Shown: one piece after another, positions 9,889-23,364 of the stretch
Layout: each line of letters begins with the position of its first letter
How positions within the stretch are numbered: position 1 is the first letter of the stretch
Notes under the pieces: model-generated
Databases searched by the model: none
What the model was told of the DNA's origin: nothing
The model's input: the letters and a program-made list of their open reading frames with translations, nothing else
Made by a program: the position numbers and the translations under genes
Source of the DNA: Vicia villosa
Taxonomy: Eukaryota; Streptophyta; Magnoliopsida; Fabales; Fabaceae
Length of the DNA: 64,000 bases
Assembly (NCBI RefSeq): GCF_029867415.1
Contig: NW_026706246.1
Span: 1-64,000 of the forward strand
Reading direction: 5' to 3'

Positions 9889-12800
9889 AGTCGTTATCTC
9901 CCGCATACTCTCGAATCCAAGGGATTTCCTTTAGCATGTCATAACATTTATCCTGCAAAGATTCCAAGAGGGTCTAATGTCGCCTCTAAGGTTATCCCTA
10001 GGATCATGTGTTACACGTCTGCATTGCATACACGGAGTTACAATATAAGGAGTCTCTCGCTTACGCGTGCATTTGCATTTTCATGCATTCATACATTCAC
10101 ATTTGCATTTCTATCTTCGCCCGCATCCATACCAACCATGCTAGCCGGTTTCCCGAAACTCCCAAAAAAATCAAAGGATCGTAGACTACGGATCAAGGAG
10201 AATAAAAGATCTTAGTCTTGCTAAAGAGAAAAAAGATGCCTTTCGCCATGCCAGCCGCATGTCCATGCCTTGTCATAACAGGATTATGAATACAATGAAG
10301 GTTGTCATCGAGCAAGGATTAGTTCAACAAAGAGTTCCCTCATAGATACACTCAAGATGTATCTAGTTATAAAGGGGTTCATCTTAGAACATATCAAACT
10401 TTCGAGGACGCTCTACGATAACCTAGGGGCAAGGATTAGTCCAACTGGGGCAAAATCCTGAACAAAGATGCATGACTACTATGAAGGGAGGGCGACCTGT
10501 GTTAACTCCACGCCAAGGGAGAAAGGGTCATAGATTTTCTCCATTAATTTACAAACGCTGAAGGTTGCAAATGGTGTGATACTATCCTGAGAAAAAGCAA
10601 AAAAGGTTCAGTCTAAGGAAACTCATGAAGTTCCGAAACGACGAAAACCCATGCTAACAGTTTATTCCTGACAGGTTTGACGTGCCCAAAGAGAATTCGA
10701 GGTTATGCTCCACTTCTACAAGTCTAAAGAACTAAGGAGTGAAACAAGGTCAATGGATCAACAAAGGAGATTGCCCTTAGGATTAATAGGTGTATCTTTC
10801 TAGTTGTATTTCCTACGATCACAAAACGCTATTTGATGTAAAACGTTGTACTTTTCGAATAGTAATTCAATACAATAATCATGCATGTTTTGAAATCAAT
10901 TCTTTCGCTCCGCTCTTGCATTACTGCGACTTTCCACTCGTACGCTTCTATTCTATTTTCAAATTTCAAATCTAAGAGTATTAACAAACTTGAGGGAGAA
11001 TGACGAATACAAATAACTAAGTCTCGCTAAACATATGCTTTCAAGGTAAGACCGAGCCGAGGATGTACAGGCATTGTTTCCATTCCCAAACAGTGGAGAT
11101 ATAAGGATGTTAATCCCTCGTTACCCCCTCGAGCCAGGAGTTGGAGTTTGTTTCTATTTTTAAAATAAAAAAACCTTGATTTCAACCAGGGGCAGGGTAG
11201 ATTTCAATTAATTCAATGGTGTATTTTGGAGAATCAGTCAATCCAAGCAAGGATTCAAGCAAGGTTCAAGCATAAAGTTCAAGCGTATCTTCTTCCTCGC
11301 GTTCATCCAAGATTGAGGAAGCAATGGAGATAACATTCACAACAATCTTCTTCCTCAATAGATCATTCAAGATCGAGGAAGTATCTGAGGCGAAGCTCAC
11401 AAATCAAAGTCGACATGGCAGTCACAACATTCAATATCCAAGGATCAAATCACAGAAGGAGCCTTCAAAAAAGAAGAATAAAGCGCCCGCTAAGTCAAAA
11501 ATTCCATGAATAAAAAAAAATGACTTAGGCAAAATTTAGGGCATCCCGATGGATCAAATTCAAAAGAATTGGTTCATGCAAAAATAAGGGATAAAAACAA
11601 AGGCTAACTACAATGGATAATCTGGTGACTGCTAAATCATCAAAGCTTCGCATCCATGCTTGGATCTTCACAATATTTTCATCAATGCTTGGATCTCTAT
11701 TAAGGCTTCTGCTCAACATCGAAACTGAAACGATTCTCTTGCAAACAAAGCACATCCATTGGATTAGTAGAATTTTTAGGATCTGGAGAACATCAAGGAG
11801 AAAGGGGTGGGATAAATAAAATTTTGAGCCTTATATCCATTGTTTCTTAAAACATGAACCAGGCCAAGTTACAACATTTAAAAGTCCTAATTGAGGCAAG
11901 GTTAACCATGAAAGCATGTTAAGCAGGATTTGTTATACTGACTCCTATGTTTGTTAAAACTATCTCTAACCAATGTGCTTCTTCAAGCATTCTTTCCAAA
12001 ACCATCCAGTCCTAATTCATAACGGACTTCGATTTCAAAACTTGCATACGCATTCCATTGGAGCTACTTCTCAAAAGGTACAACACCATCTACGAGTATA
12101 CACTTAGCATCGAGGAAATCTCGAAATAGGTTAATCAAAGGTGATCATTTCTAATAAAGACCCTGGAGTCGGGGGAACCACATCTAGGGGGTTCTCCTAA
12201 ACAGGGGCAAAACATTTCAAGGAGCACAGGGGCATACAATCGAACATCCTATTAACTAGGGGCAGTCTTCCTAAGGTTCAATCGACTTGGGGCACATCTC
12301 AAAGCAATCTCAAACAGGGGCATGTCAGACATGGGAAGAATTCAAATTCAGAGGATAGAACACTATGGATAACCTTCCATGACCTGGAGATCAGGGGCAA
12401 ACCCTTCAATCTAAACATCGAAGCATATGACAAGGCTATTCCCTGGGGCACTTCCTTCATAAGCATCTTTCTCCATGAAAATACTGGGGCAATGGATATC
12501 AAATCCGCAAGACACACAACAAAAGGAAAAAGGCGTTCTCGCACTTTACAACATCGAACAAATTCTTTCTCCTAACTACGATCTTCCGAGCTCAAACAAG
12601 ACAGGTATTGGGAAATCGCGCTAGCATCACACCCCATCCTAGCAAACAGACCAGCAACTCCAGCGAACTATATACGCTTTGGTTATTAATAACCTACCGT
12701 TGGAGCATCACACAAATACATACAAATCACGCATTACATACATTGGTTGATACATTACACCGTAACTCTTTATGTGGTCTTCTTCAAGACAAACATTCAC

Positions 12801-13246
12801 ATCCATTCAAAAGACCTTTTTCGGGTAATCTTACAGAAGACATTACTTCGTTCCACTCATTACGTCAACCAAGCATACGCATATGCATAAGCATACATAA
12901 ACATTACAAAGCCAGCATAAGCATAGTCAGGGTATAAGTGCAAGCATGGAATAAACAAGTTCAATGGGTTTGAGGAGATAAAACCATGGGATTGCATCAG
13001 CATTAGCATACATGCATACGCATTAGCATTAGCATATACATATCACAAAAGCCCAATTTTTATTGGCAATCCAAACCATTACGAAGTCCAGTTCCCGTCT
13101 GGTAGTCAGTCCTCGTCTGACCGTTTCATCAGTATACATACAACATATACATGTGTAAGCATTCACACATACGCATTATACAAACAACAGGGGCATGTGC
13201 ATAACGCATAAGCATGATGCATACGCATTTACAAAACAAAATTCTA

Positions 13247-14086
13247 CATAGGTAAATTTCGCGACAACACTCGCGAATAACCCTATTGGTGGTACAGGTA
13301 AATTCTGCGATAACACTCGCAGATAACCCTGATAACATAGGTAAATTTCGCGACAACACTCGCGAATAACCCTATTGGTGGTACAGGTAAATTCTGCGAC
13401 AACACTCGCAGATAACCCTGGTAACATAGGTAAATTTCGCGACAACACTCGCGAATAACCCTATTGGTGGTACAGGTAAATTCTGCGATAACACTCGCAG
13501 ATAACCCTGATAACATAGGTAAATTTCGCGACAACACTCACGAATAACCCTATTGGTGGTACAGGTAAATTCTGCGATAACACTCGCAGATAACCCTGAT
13601 AACATAGGTAAATTTCGCGACAACACTCGCGAATAACCCTATTGGTGGTACAGGTAAATTCTGCGACAACACTCGCAGATAACCCTGGTAACATAGGTAA
13701 ATTTCGCGACAACACTCGCGAATAACCCTATTGGTGGTACAGGTAAATTCTGCGACAACACTCGTAGATAACCCTGGTAACATAGGTAAATTTCGCGACA
13801 ACACTCGCGAATAACCCTATTGGTGGTACAGGTAAATTCTGCGACAACACTCGCAGATAACCCTGGTAACATAGGTAAATTTCGCGACAACACTCGCGAA
13901 TAACCCTATTGGTGGTACAGGTAAATTCTGCGATAACACTCGCAGATAACCCTGGTGACATAGGTAAATTTCGCGACAACACTCGCGAATAACCCTATTG
14001 GTGGTACAGGTAAATTCTGCGATAACACTCGCAGATAACCCTGGTGAAACAGGTAAATTCTGCGATGATATTCGCCGATAACCCTG
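13247..14086 (+). repeat. Tandem array I, second copy (89-bp hairpin units)
   Basis: Same copy number and order of variants as the array at 2771-3610, 10476 bp away, with only scattered substitutions (for example at the last regular unit, 'tactgg' upstream and 'tacagg' here). The unchanged number of units shows that the large duplication is recent and that the array has not expanded or shrunk since. Confidence 0.95.
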
Positions 14087-14130
14087 TCGGTGCAGGTGAA
14101 CTCGCTAGAATTATAGCAAGTAATCCTATT

Positions 14131-14689
14131 GAGATATAAACTGCGAGTAGCTTACCAGCACTATGGTAAGTGAGAGATATAAACTGCGAGTAGCTTGCCA
14201 GAACTATGGTAAGTGAGAGATACAAACTGCGTGTAGCTTACCAGCACTATGGTAAGTGAGAGATACAAACTGCGCGTAGCTTGTCAGAACTATGGCAAGT
14301 GAGAGATACAAACTGCGACGTAGCTTACCAGCACTATGGTAAGTGAGAGATACAAACCGCGAGTAGCTTACCAGCACTATGGTAAGTGAGAGATACAAAC
14401 TGCGAGTAGCTTGCCAGAACTATGGTAAGTGAGAGATATAAACTGCGAGTAGCTTGCCAGAACTATGGTAAGTGAGAGATACAAACTGCGTGTAGCTTAC
14501 CAGCACTATGGTAAGTGAGAGATACAAACTGCGCGTAGCTTGTCAGAACTATGGCAAGTGAGAGATACAAACTGCGACGTAGCTTACCAGCACTGTGGTA
14601 AGTGAGAGGTTCACAAAATGCGAATAGCTTACCAGCACTATAGTAAGTGGGGGTTCACAAACTGCGGAAGCTTGCTGACCATAGCAAGC
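14131..14689 (+). repeat. Tandem array II, second copy (43-bp hairpin units)
   Basis: Copy of 3655-4213 with the same order of stem variants. One difference improves pairing symmetry near the array start: 'attatagcaag' here against 'attattgcaag' upstream (about 3636). Confidence 0.93.
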
Positions 14690-15309
14690 CAATTACACGA
14701 CCAACAGAAGGTCCTCGCTATTCCTTTTCAGGAACCTTTCCAGGAAGTCTTCTTCAAGACGTATTCCGTCCTTTCTAGGAGCTTTTTCAGGCACACGAGA
14801 TTTTTAAACCGTTCTTCAATTGGGTTTATCACGTTAGTCCCTCGGCAGTGATATCTTCCAAAACATCATCAACAAACAATCAAAGGTGCTATCTTTCTTT
14901 TCACAATTACTAACATACTTCGATTAACGTAACTAACAATCATGCATCATTTCAACTAACTAACCTCATTCACACATTACGCATATACATACATGGCTCT
15001 CATTTATTTTGAGAAGCGCACTGCATCATGCATCATGCATCATAAACATTGCATAAAAACAAGGTTGCCTTTTCAGGCCACGCTACGATTAAAATACGTA
15101 GCTCTTGAAAAAAAAAGAGCATCTGCTCCAAAAAAAAAAAGAAGAAAAAATGGGGTATTTAAATTGGATGGCATCTTTAAGCCCATCTCCTGCATAACTT
15201 CTTCCTAAACAAATGCAAATTTCGGGGCATTCTCAGTGTCCAATCATCTTCCACCTTTAGATCACGACAGGCAGACGTGCCTATCCGATTCTTCAGGTTT
15301 AAGAAGATT

Positions 15310-15322
15310 GGACAGGGGCAGC
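15310..15322 (+). other. Polypurine tract of element A, second unit
   Basis: Same GGACAGGGGCAGC string directly before the LTR start at 15323. Confidence 0.85.
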
Positions 15323-18300
15323 TGTCATACCCCAAAATTTGCCCTCCTATGTTCAGTCAATGTCTCCTCTATTCATCTTCAATGGCTATAGGTTCAAAGG
15401 ACCGTTCAAGTCACTTTCTTCTAATTGAGGGTCTCAAGGCTAGGGTTTGCGTCTTATCAAAAGAATCTGAATCTTCAAAGTCTCAAATGGGTCTCAAGGT
15501 GTCTCGTATATCTCAAAGTATCCTCATGTCAATTATTAAGCTTCTATTCCAAGGATTGCTCGCTCAATGGCTCAGATGACCAATAATCGACTATGATGAC
15601 CTAAAAGTCAACTATAGTCAAAATACAGTCAAACTTCAAGATATTTTGGTCAACATCAAGTATGTGAGGTTATATCCATCATTTAGTCAAAGGTTGATCA
15701 TGATCCATCAATAGAAACTCAGAAATGAACAAATGCAAAAGGTTTAAATTAGGGTTTCTTTAGGAGAAAGTCAACACAACTTTGACTGGTCATAACTTTC
15801 ACACGGAGTATCAGAAATTTCTCAACCAAAGCTTGTTCTCAAGGAAATTTCATCCTCTAAAACTTTGATGTTGGGCCCGGAATCAAGAAACGCACCGTTT
15901 GGGAGATATGGACGAAAACATTATAGGTCCTCCACGAGGGTCAACAAAAACACCTTTTGGGTCAAAGCTCACAACTCGAGTATGGAAGTTTCAATTGAGA
16001 TGAAACCAAAGGCATCATTTAGAGGACACATTAAGCTTTCCAAAATGGTCAAAATCACTTTCATGTGATTAAAAACAAGAGAGATATGATCGGAAGAAGT
16101 TGGCTAAAATTCAAGAAACTCATAGAAACCAAAGTGATGGATTTGGAGTTTATGATTAAATAGGGCCTAAGATATGGATGTCAAATTTAACCATGGGCCT
16201 TATAATGATTCTTAAAATAATTATTTTATGTTTATAACATTTATTTTTATTTATTTGAATTTTAGTTCAATTAAATATTAATAATTCATATAAAATATAA
16301 AATAACTTGTTTTAATCAAAGATTAAATTGCCAAATCAAATCCAATAATCCAAATATTATTATTTTTGATAAAAATTAGTGATAATAGGATGAGAAAGGT
16401 TTAACTCAAGATTGAAGGCAAAAATAGAAAAAATCATATATTCTTGAATCAATTTTATATTTCTCCAAAAAGCCAAAGATTCAAGCCCATTAGTTAACCC
16501 TAAAGACACTCATATATATTCTAAAATACTCAGCACACAAGGGGAGGAGGAAAAATGAGAAGGAGGCAAGGGTTCTAAAGGATGCAAAAATCACATAAAC
16601 TTGTCAAAATTCGAATCCTAATAGGGAGGCCTCCTCAGAGCTTTTGAAGGCGTTCCATCTTATTCTAGAGGTAAGGAGAGGTAAGGGGGATCCTTTGAAC
16701 AGTCCCATACTCATCATACAGTTATATACACTTCCGTGTTTCTTTAAGTTATGTTCATTATCGTTTTTTTAATTGTAGCTTGTTGCAATTAAAACTAATA
16801 TCCCTAATAAGTTTGTATGATGTTTTAGATGCGATTTGAGTATTTATTTACAGTTTTTTGGGGCCAAGAGCTTGAATCACCATTGTTAGGGCAAAGGAAC
16901 ACAAAGCATTTGTGTTCATGGTTCCAAGCATTTTAAAGACAAATTGAAGGCACCATTGATTTCAGAACGTAGTAATTATGAGATCTGGGTAATTTATTTG
17001 TTAAGATAACTTTATTTTGTCCTAATTAAATTTTGTGTTTATGTTATTGAAACACCATGAAACCGTGACTTTGAGGATGATTTAATACATGATATAGCGT
17101 GTTATTTGCTCCAAATTAATGATGGTTGTGTTCATGGCATTTAGTACTACAATTTTGGTTCAAATTTTGTTTGATTTCGTGGAGAATCGAGGGAGTTATG
17201 ATCATGAGAAGATGAAGGAGGGAGCTGCGTTTTTTGCACCATGAAAGAGCATTTCACGATTCATGCAGCCCCCATGAAGAAGACGATTGCGTGTCTTCGT
17301 GGGATTGGTCCGTCTGGCTGGTCAAACTTTCTAGTTTCTCTCTCCGTCTTGATTGGCTGCGCATGGATGGCCTGGGACCCGCGTTTGACTTCAACCACTC
17401 ACCAGGTTTCTTATTATTTATTTATATCAAGGTGATGTATTAACAAATAACATGTGCAGCCCATTTGGCCAAGTGAAGAGATTTGCATCCTTGAAAACCA
17501 GGGTTCGATCCCTGGTAATGCACAAATATTTTCTTGCATTTTCTTGTCTGTGGATCCCATGTAGCCAGGCGCTGCATGCATACGGTGCACCTTCGTCCTC
17601 CCACCACCGGATCTCCTACAATCCAATCTAACGTACCAGGATTGCAAGGCTTACCATGGGCATTCAAAGGCAACAACACCAGATTGGAGCCAGGTTCTCT
17701 TAGCCTTTATTTTATTATTATTTAGTTATTTAAATCAAATGATAGTAAATTGTATTTAGTTTAATTTATTTATTTAAATTAGGATTAGAATACATAATTA
17801 GAAAAATGATTAAGTTAAAATTATCTTCCCGATTACTTTTCCGACTATTCGATTAATTTATTTAAATTGATTTTTAATTATAAAAACCATAAAAACCCTG
17901 CATAAATATATTAAGATATTAGGGTTCGCTCAATCCCATTGGCCAGCGGCCAACGTATTAGGGTTAGGATTTTCCAACTGACTTAGGTCTTTAGCCAAAC
18001 AATTTTATTTATTATTCGCTTCAATTAAATCAATTGATCGCGGTAGGTAATAATCAAATAACTATTTAATTCTTAAATATAAATTAATAACAATTTATTT
18101 TGCTAAATGGTTTCAACCAAATCTATTGGTTGCGATGATTAGCATATTTCCCTTTATTAAATTCGTTATTATTCGTAATCGAATCTATCGATTATGAGGT
18201 GTAACGATAATCAATTAAAATATGCACATTTTCTATTCGCGATGATCGAATCTATCGATTATAGTGGTTAGCAATCCTCCATTTAATCCGTTAGCTATGG

Positions 18301-18804
18301 TAATCAAATCTATTGATTATTGCAACTAACGGTAACAAATTAAAATCAGGGTTGTACGCCCTAAACTTAAAACATTCAAAACACTTCAAATCAAACTGCG
18401 GATTTTCATCCCTTTCAAATCACAAATTCAAATCTACGATAGGCCATTCAAAAAGCCTTCAAACCATTCAAATTCAATTCTAAGGCGTACAACCCTGTGC
18501 CCCGAACTACGTAGACTCTGATCCTCCATAAGGAGGTACGTAGGCACTTGGCAACAAGGCGAGTCCCCTTCCCAAAAATCTCAATTTTTCCCCTTCTCAT
18601 TTCCTTAGCTATTAACCTCTGTAATTTTTCTATAAACTTTTACCTTAAATTCAAAGCCAATAGGAAAAGGTTGAGGGTGCCTAACACCTTCCCTCGACCT
18701 GAATATAGTATCTTACCCTGATCTCTATACTGCGTAGGGTTTCCTATTCGCCCTTCAGAATAGGTGGCGACTCTCTAAGTTAAAATTTTAGGCAGGTTGC
18801 TACA
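15323..18804 (+). mobile_element. Element A LTR (second in window), 3482 bp
   Basis: Same ends and length as 4846-8327. Differences seen include 'gatcatgag' for 'gatcctgag', 'ggtaatgca' for 'ggtagtgca', and a few others in the last kilobase. It ends at ...GTTGCTACA and is followed not by a primer site but by element B LTR sequence, so this is the true right end of the A array. Confidence 0.93.
17454..17523 (+). other. tRNA-like segment in the second A LTR
   Basis: Copy of 6977-7046 with intact A-box-like and B-box-like strings and T arm, and one substitution near the 3' end. Confidence 0.5.
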
Positions 18805-19329
18805 CCGTCCCCTAGTCACGGCGTGAATCCAACAACATGTTTGCCAACACAACAAAACTTTGAAATAATGACTTGAGTCTTGAAATTTGTGTACTGAAAA
18901 ACCATATGAATGAACCTTCCATTTTTGCAAGCTTGAATTAATTCTTGATAAATCATATGCTTAAGAATTTGGATCCCACCAACTAATCTCGAACACCAAT
19001 TTGAATTTATGGAATCACTTGAATCAACTTCAAATCCCACTCATCTCGATTTCCTAATGAGCCCTTAACTCAATTCGATTCACCACGTCCAACATCACGT
19101 GTTAAGCCAAAAATATTAGCAAGAATGGTGCTTTGTACACAATGCTCTCCTTAAGCTCATAACCTTGTACCATGACTCAATATCTTTCGCAACTCACCTC
19201 ACAAACCCCTTGACTTAACGATCTCAAAACAATAGAAACTCTTTAATTTTTCTTGATTTTCAAATGACGAAATAAACGCCATCGATAACTTATAGCACAG
19301 AGAAAGAGGGCAAATTTTGGGGTGCAACA
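18805..19329 (-). mobile_element. Element B 3' LTR, truncated by the A insertion
   Basis: These 525 bp match 28999-29523 with about three differences noticed. On the minus strand it begins TGTTGCACCCCAAAATTT, preceded by a polypurine tract (19330-19342). The match stops exactly where element A's LTR ends, so A inserted here; the remainder of this LTR should lie beyond the left end of the A array. The sequence next to the junction is CCGTC, the expected 5-bp target duplication. Confidence 0.9.
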
Positions 19330-19342
19330 GCTGCCCCTATTC
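19330..19342 (-). other. Polypurine tract of element B
   Basis: On the minus strand this reads GAATAGGGGCAGC directly before the LTR start, close to the A tract. Confidence 0.85.
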
Positions 19343-19586
19343 AAACTTCTTGAACCTGACGAGCGAGAAACGAAAGTTTCGAACCGTTGAGGTGGAAGGA
19401 GATTGAATACCAGAATGAACTCGAAAATTTGCGCTCTTAATCAATATAAGATTCCATCTTGCAATGAGAAGGAATGTACCACCCCGCAAGCAGGGAGAAA
19501 AAACTTCAATTGACCTGGATAATTAAATAAGCTCCAACTTGCGATAAGAAGGAACGGGCACCCACAGGCAGGGGAAACACTTCAAA

Positions 19587-20461
19587 TGATCTGGGCATCA
19601 AGAGAAGGAACATCTCGACTGATCTGAGTATCAGGCGTAGCAGATGTCTCCGAACTTGCATCGGGACAGATGTCTTAAGTCGATCTGGGAATCGAAGGAG
19701 ATACATCAGTTGATTCAGACATCAACGGATAATAGGTATCTCTGATCTGGGAATCATGATCTGGGAATCTGGGCAGACATCTCTTCTGATGCAATTAAAT
19801 CATCAGGTAGATATTCCAACTAATCTGGGAATTAGCGGCTAGCTCCTTCGTAAGACCAAGGGGATCCGGAGGCGGCTCCTTCAACTGAACTGGTAATCAG
19901 GATAGGAACAATATCTCTTCCGAACTGTGTACACCTGGGAAAGAATGCCTTTAAACTGATCTGGACATGATGCCAGAAAATAAGTAGGACAATCTTCATC
20001 TGAAAGACAAAGTCGATCAGGCAAACATCTCCATCTGATCTGATGATATCAGTGGCTTGCTCCTTCGTAAGACCACGGGGATCCGGAGGCGGTTCCTTCA
20101 ACTAATCTGAATCTGAATATTAGGATAGGAACAAATGTTTCTTCCGAACTGTGTACGCCGGGTAAAGAAAGCGTCTTCAACTGATGGTTAGGCATCAGGA
20201 CTGGGCAGACGAGTTTCTTCTTCTGAACGAACTAAATTGTCAGGGAGTAGATATTTCCAACTAATCTGATGTATCAGAGGGCTTGCTCCTTCGGAAGATC
20301 TTGGGAGATCCGGAGGCAGTTCCTTCAACTGAGCTGAATACCAGGGCAGGAACAAATATCTTCCACCGATCTGGGGGCATCGGGAATAGGAATGTCTTTG
20401 AACTGATCTGAGCTGCGCCAGAAAATAAGTAGAACAATCCTCTTCTGATTCAAAACATCAG
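19587..20461 (-). repeat. Hairpin series of element B with co-varying stems
   Basis: Plus-strand coordinates and arms: 19587-19600 TGAT/ATCA; 19619-19634 CTGAT/ATCAG; 19680-19695 TCGAT/ATCGA; 19709-19726 GTTGAT/ATCAAC; 19743-19756 TGAT/ATCA; 19786-19806 CTGATG/CATCAG; 19820-19835 CTAAT/ATTAG; 20040-20052 CTGAT/ATCAG; 20181-20198 CTGATG/CATCAG; 20366-20383 CCGAT/ATCGG; 20445-20461 CTGAT/ATCAG. Most loops are 6 nt, often CTGGGA or similar. Stem bases change on both sides together. Confidence 0.75.
19843..20360. repeat. Three-copy interspersed repeat in element B, spacing about 217-228 bp
   Basis: The block 'ctccttcgtaagacca...ggatccggaggcg...ccttcaact' followed by 'aggaacaa' occurs near 19843, 20059 and 20287, with increasing divergence in the third copy. 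The hairpin series runs between the copies. Confidence 0.75.
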
Positions 20462-23224
20462 GATAAGCGCCTGTAATGGCTAGGCGGATATTGCTCTCTG
20501 GGGAGCATTTGAATCTGGATATCTTTCCTGCAGAAAAGAGACAGATATGATATGATTTATGCATGATGCATGTGTGAATGTTTATGGAATAACGTTCCGG
20601 AAAAGGAAGACGCTACACGCTTTTGAGAATGCAATGCGAATGATGCATGGTTCGGACGCTGCTTAGGAGAACAGCGGAGGAGCACTGAATTGCTGAAGTA
20701 GTCCTAGAGAGAGCACATGGAACTCTGCGGGGAGGACAAGACGAGTGACTAGAAGTCACAACAACGAGCTGGCAAAGATAGATCGAAAATCTGCTGGAGA
20801 CGATCAAATCTAGATGTGAGCTCTAACTGGGGAATAAATCCTGCTTGGGGATATGAACATCCTGATTAACTGCTTAGGGAATACCCTGGCAACTTCACTG
20901 GAGAAGCAAATTCTCGACACACTGGGGATGTGAAGATAAGGGCAAGTCATGAAGACAACTCTGATGAGGAGTAACAAACTTGCTTGCGTAGAACGCATTC
21001 CGCTGGGGAAATCCTTGACGGGAACAGATTATGCTGAGGATACATGTGAACCTCTGCTGAGGAAAGATTCAGTGGGGAAGATGAATACTTTTGCATAACG
21101 ATCCACTGAGGAGATGAGAGATCCGCTGGGGATAAGGAACTTAGCATAAGATCCTCTTGTTTAGGCAACTCCACTGGGGAATAAGATGACTCTCCTTGGG
21201 AAAACAGGTCCATCTGATGGAGAGAGAAGCGCTCTACTGGGGAAAGAGAGGCATTCGGGCAAAGAACCTCATTAAGAGCTTGCTGGGGAATCAGATACCA
21301 TTCTATCATGATTCAACTGGGGAGAAAACATTCCGTCGGAAACAAGACTTTTGGAGAATGAAGAATGCATTGAGATATTCTTTGACGAGGATATAAGAAT
21401 CTTGGAACAAAGAAAGTCTCATCTGAATGTACTCAGCTGGGGGATGAGAATCTCTCATTAGGAAGCACTCGGCTGGGGAGTGAGAATCTCTCACTTGGCT
21501 AGATCTGCCGATGCGCTGACATGGCACATTTGAAAGGATGTACTTGCAAGGTAAACAGATGAAAATGCCCCAGGATATCGCATAACATGACTTCTTCACG
21601 GGGTTTCCTCACATGACAGAGGATGGTGATGCTCACCCACAATGGGCAAATGCAAGAGCAAACAGATTGTCCCACATATTGGCTTTGAAACTTTCCGAAC
21701 AAGCAATGGATTCAATGAGCTGATAGGCAAGCTATGATTAGAACACCAAACAAGTATCGGTCGGAGTATCAAACAGGCATTGATTCTCCAAAAGAATACC
21801 AACAGGAAGTGGGATTAATGGGTCAAACAAGTATTGACTTCAAAGGGACCAAACATGCATTGGATTTCACAGTGTTCTGAATATTCGCCTTGATTGTAAG
21901 AATGCCAACAAGTATTGGACTTTCAATCTCAGATCAATGTTAAGGATGACGACCCTGACTTTCAACAGCCTTCGAGTTCATAAGTTGTTTAGCTAACACC
22001 TGAACTTTAAACTGAACACCTCATGATGAGGAAAGAATGCCACTGCATAGTGCTTGCCCCAGCCTGTAAGGACTTTGAAGAAATTATTCTCGTAAGGACT
22101 TTCTGATATATGTGCTATCATAGCCAATTTGCCCCAGTATCATGAATTATGGAAACATGCCCTTGCTTGACCTGTATTGGAGGTAGCTTCGATTGCACTT
22201 GGGTGAATGCCCCTGATTGCTTAGCACTTTGAGAGATTCTTCGAATCTTGACCTGATTGCCTCAGATTGATTGAAAACTTACTCGATAGAGTATTCAAAC
22301 GCTTCTTGTGCCCCTGAGGGTGATCAAACTTTGAAATATTGTTGCGTCTGCTTAACGGAGTCCTGAAGACAACTCGTCCTTCGGGAGGAAATAACTTTTC
22401 ATCTGAAGTTCATGCTGGAAACTTTCTTGATGTCAAGCACTTGTTCATATGCAAAGAATGTTTATTATGAGAAATATAATTCTAATGCAAAGAGTATGTT
22501 TGTCTCGAAGTTTAAAGAAACTTTTTTTTTGAAAGGATGTCGTAACATCGAGTTTTTTTGAAAGAAAGATGGTGTGATACCAACTCAAGCGCTTAGCGGA
22601 TCTCCTAGGAGTCAGCTTACCGTATTCTCGTGTATAGTTTGCTTTCGAATTAACCCTGCTTCAATTAGGACTTTTAAGGGTTGTAACGTGGCCAAGTTCA
22701 CGGTTTTTTTTGAAAAAAAGATTTTTAGGCTCAAAGTTATTTGGTGCCCACCCCCTTCGTGATGTTCTCCAGTCCTAAGTTCAGTTAACTTGACACAAGC
22801 ATTCATCTATCAAGAGAAATTTGAGATGATTGAGGAATCAATGAGGCGTTCGGACATGGCAGTCACTTTACCTTTCGTTTCTGGTGTCTAATCACACGAC
22901 TTTGTTCTTTGTTGAGGATCTTTATTTTGTAATCCTTGTTTTTCCTCTTTTGCTTTGCTTTCTTTTTTTGTTTCCCTAACTTTTGTCTGGATAAATTCTT
23001 TTGAATTTTGATTTGGATATCCAGCGGGATGCCCTAACTTTTGCCTAAGTCCCATGCTTTCAAGTTGTTGACTTAGCAGGCTTTTTCTTTTTTTTCTTTT
23101 TTTTTTTCTTTTTATTTTTTGAACAAGTCGTGTGATCTTGAATCTCAGATTTGTTGGAAATGATTGTGACTGCTTGAGTCCTTGATTGATGAAGAATTAC
23201 CATTGTGGTATCCTCATATTTTAA

Positions 23225-23364
23225 CCTCTTGATGTGAGGGATAAACCACCGCGGCTTTGATGTTGGTCTCGACCTCTTGATGTGAGGGATAAATTTGATG
23301 TCTCGACCTCCTGAGGTGAGGGATAACCGTTGTGGTTTTGACGTTTCGTCCTCCTGATGCGAGG
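23225..23364. repeat. Four-copy CCTC/GAGG hairpin repeat in element B
   Basis: CCTC and GAGG arms around 7-nt loops at 23225-23239, 23272-23286, 23307-23321 and 23350-23364, each followed by 'ggataa'. The 'ggataacc' tails resemble the 'ataaccc' tails of array I in element A. Confidence 0.65.

Larger units (their letters stand above)
8328..15322 (+). mobile_element. Element A, complete internal region (6995 bp, non-coding)
   Basis: Runs from primer site to second polypurine tract between two same-length LTRs. An autonomous Ogre carries gag, protease, reverse transcriptase, RNase H and integrase and is far longer; none of these is seen here on either strand. The region falls into three parts: 8328-8880, AT-rich leader with repeated 'taagcggc...gaggttag' blocks; 8880-10476, leader with a recurring set of four hairpins; and 10477-15322, the copy of 1-4845 with both tandem arrays. 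It must depend on proteins made elsewhere. Formally it resembles a large non-autonomous retrotransposon derivative. Confidence 0.88.

Noticed and set aside
20947..21309. 120-codon frame with repeated S-P-A/V-E in B
   Set aside because: Follows from a degenerate 'ctgggga' DNA repeat; no start context or homology.
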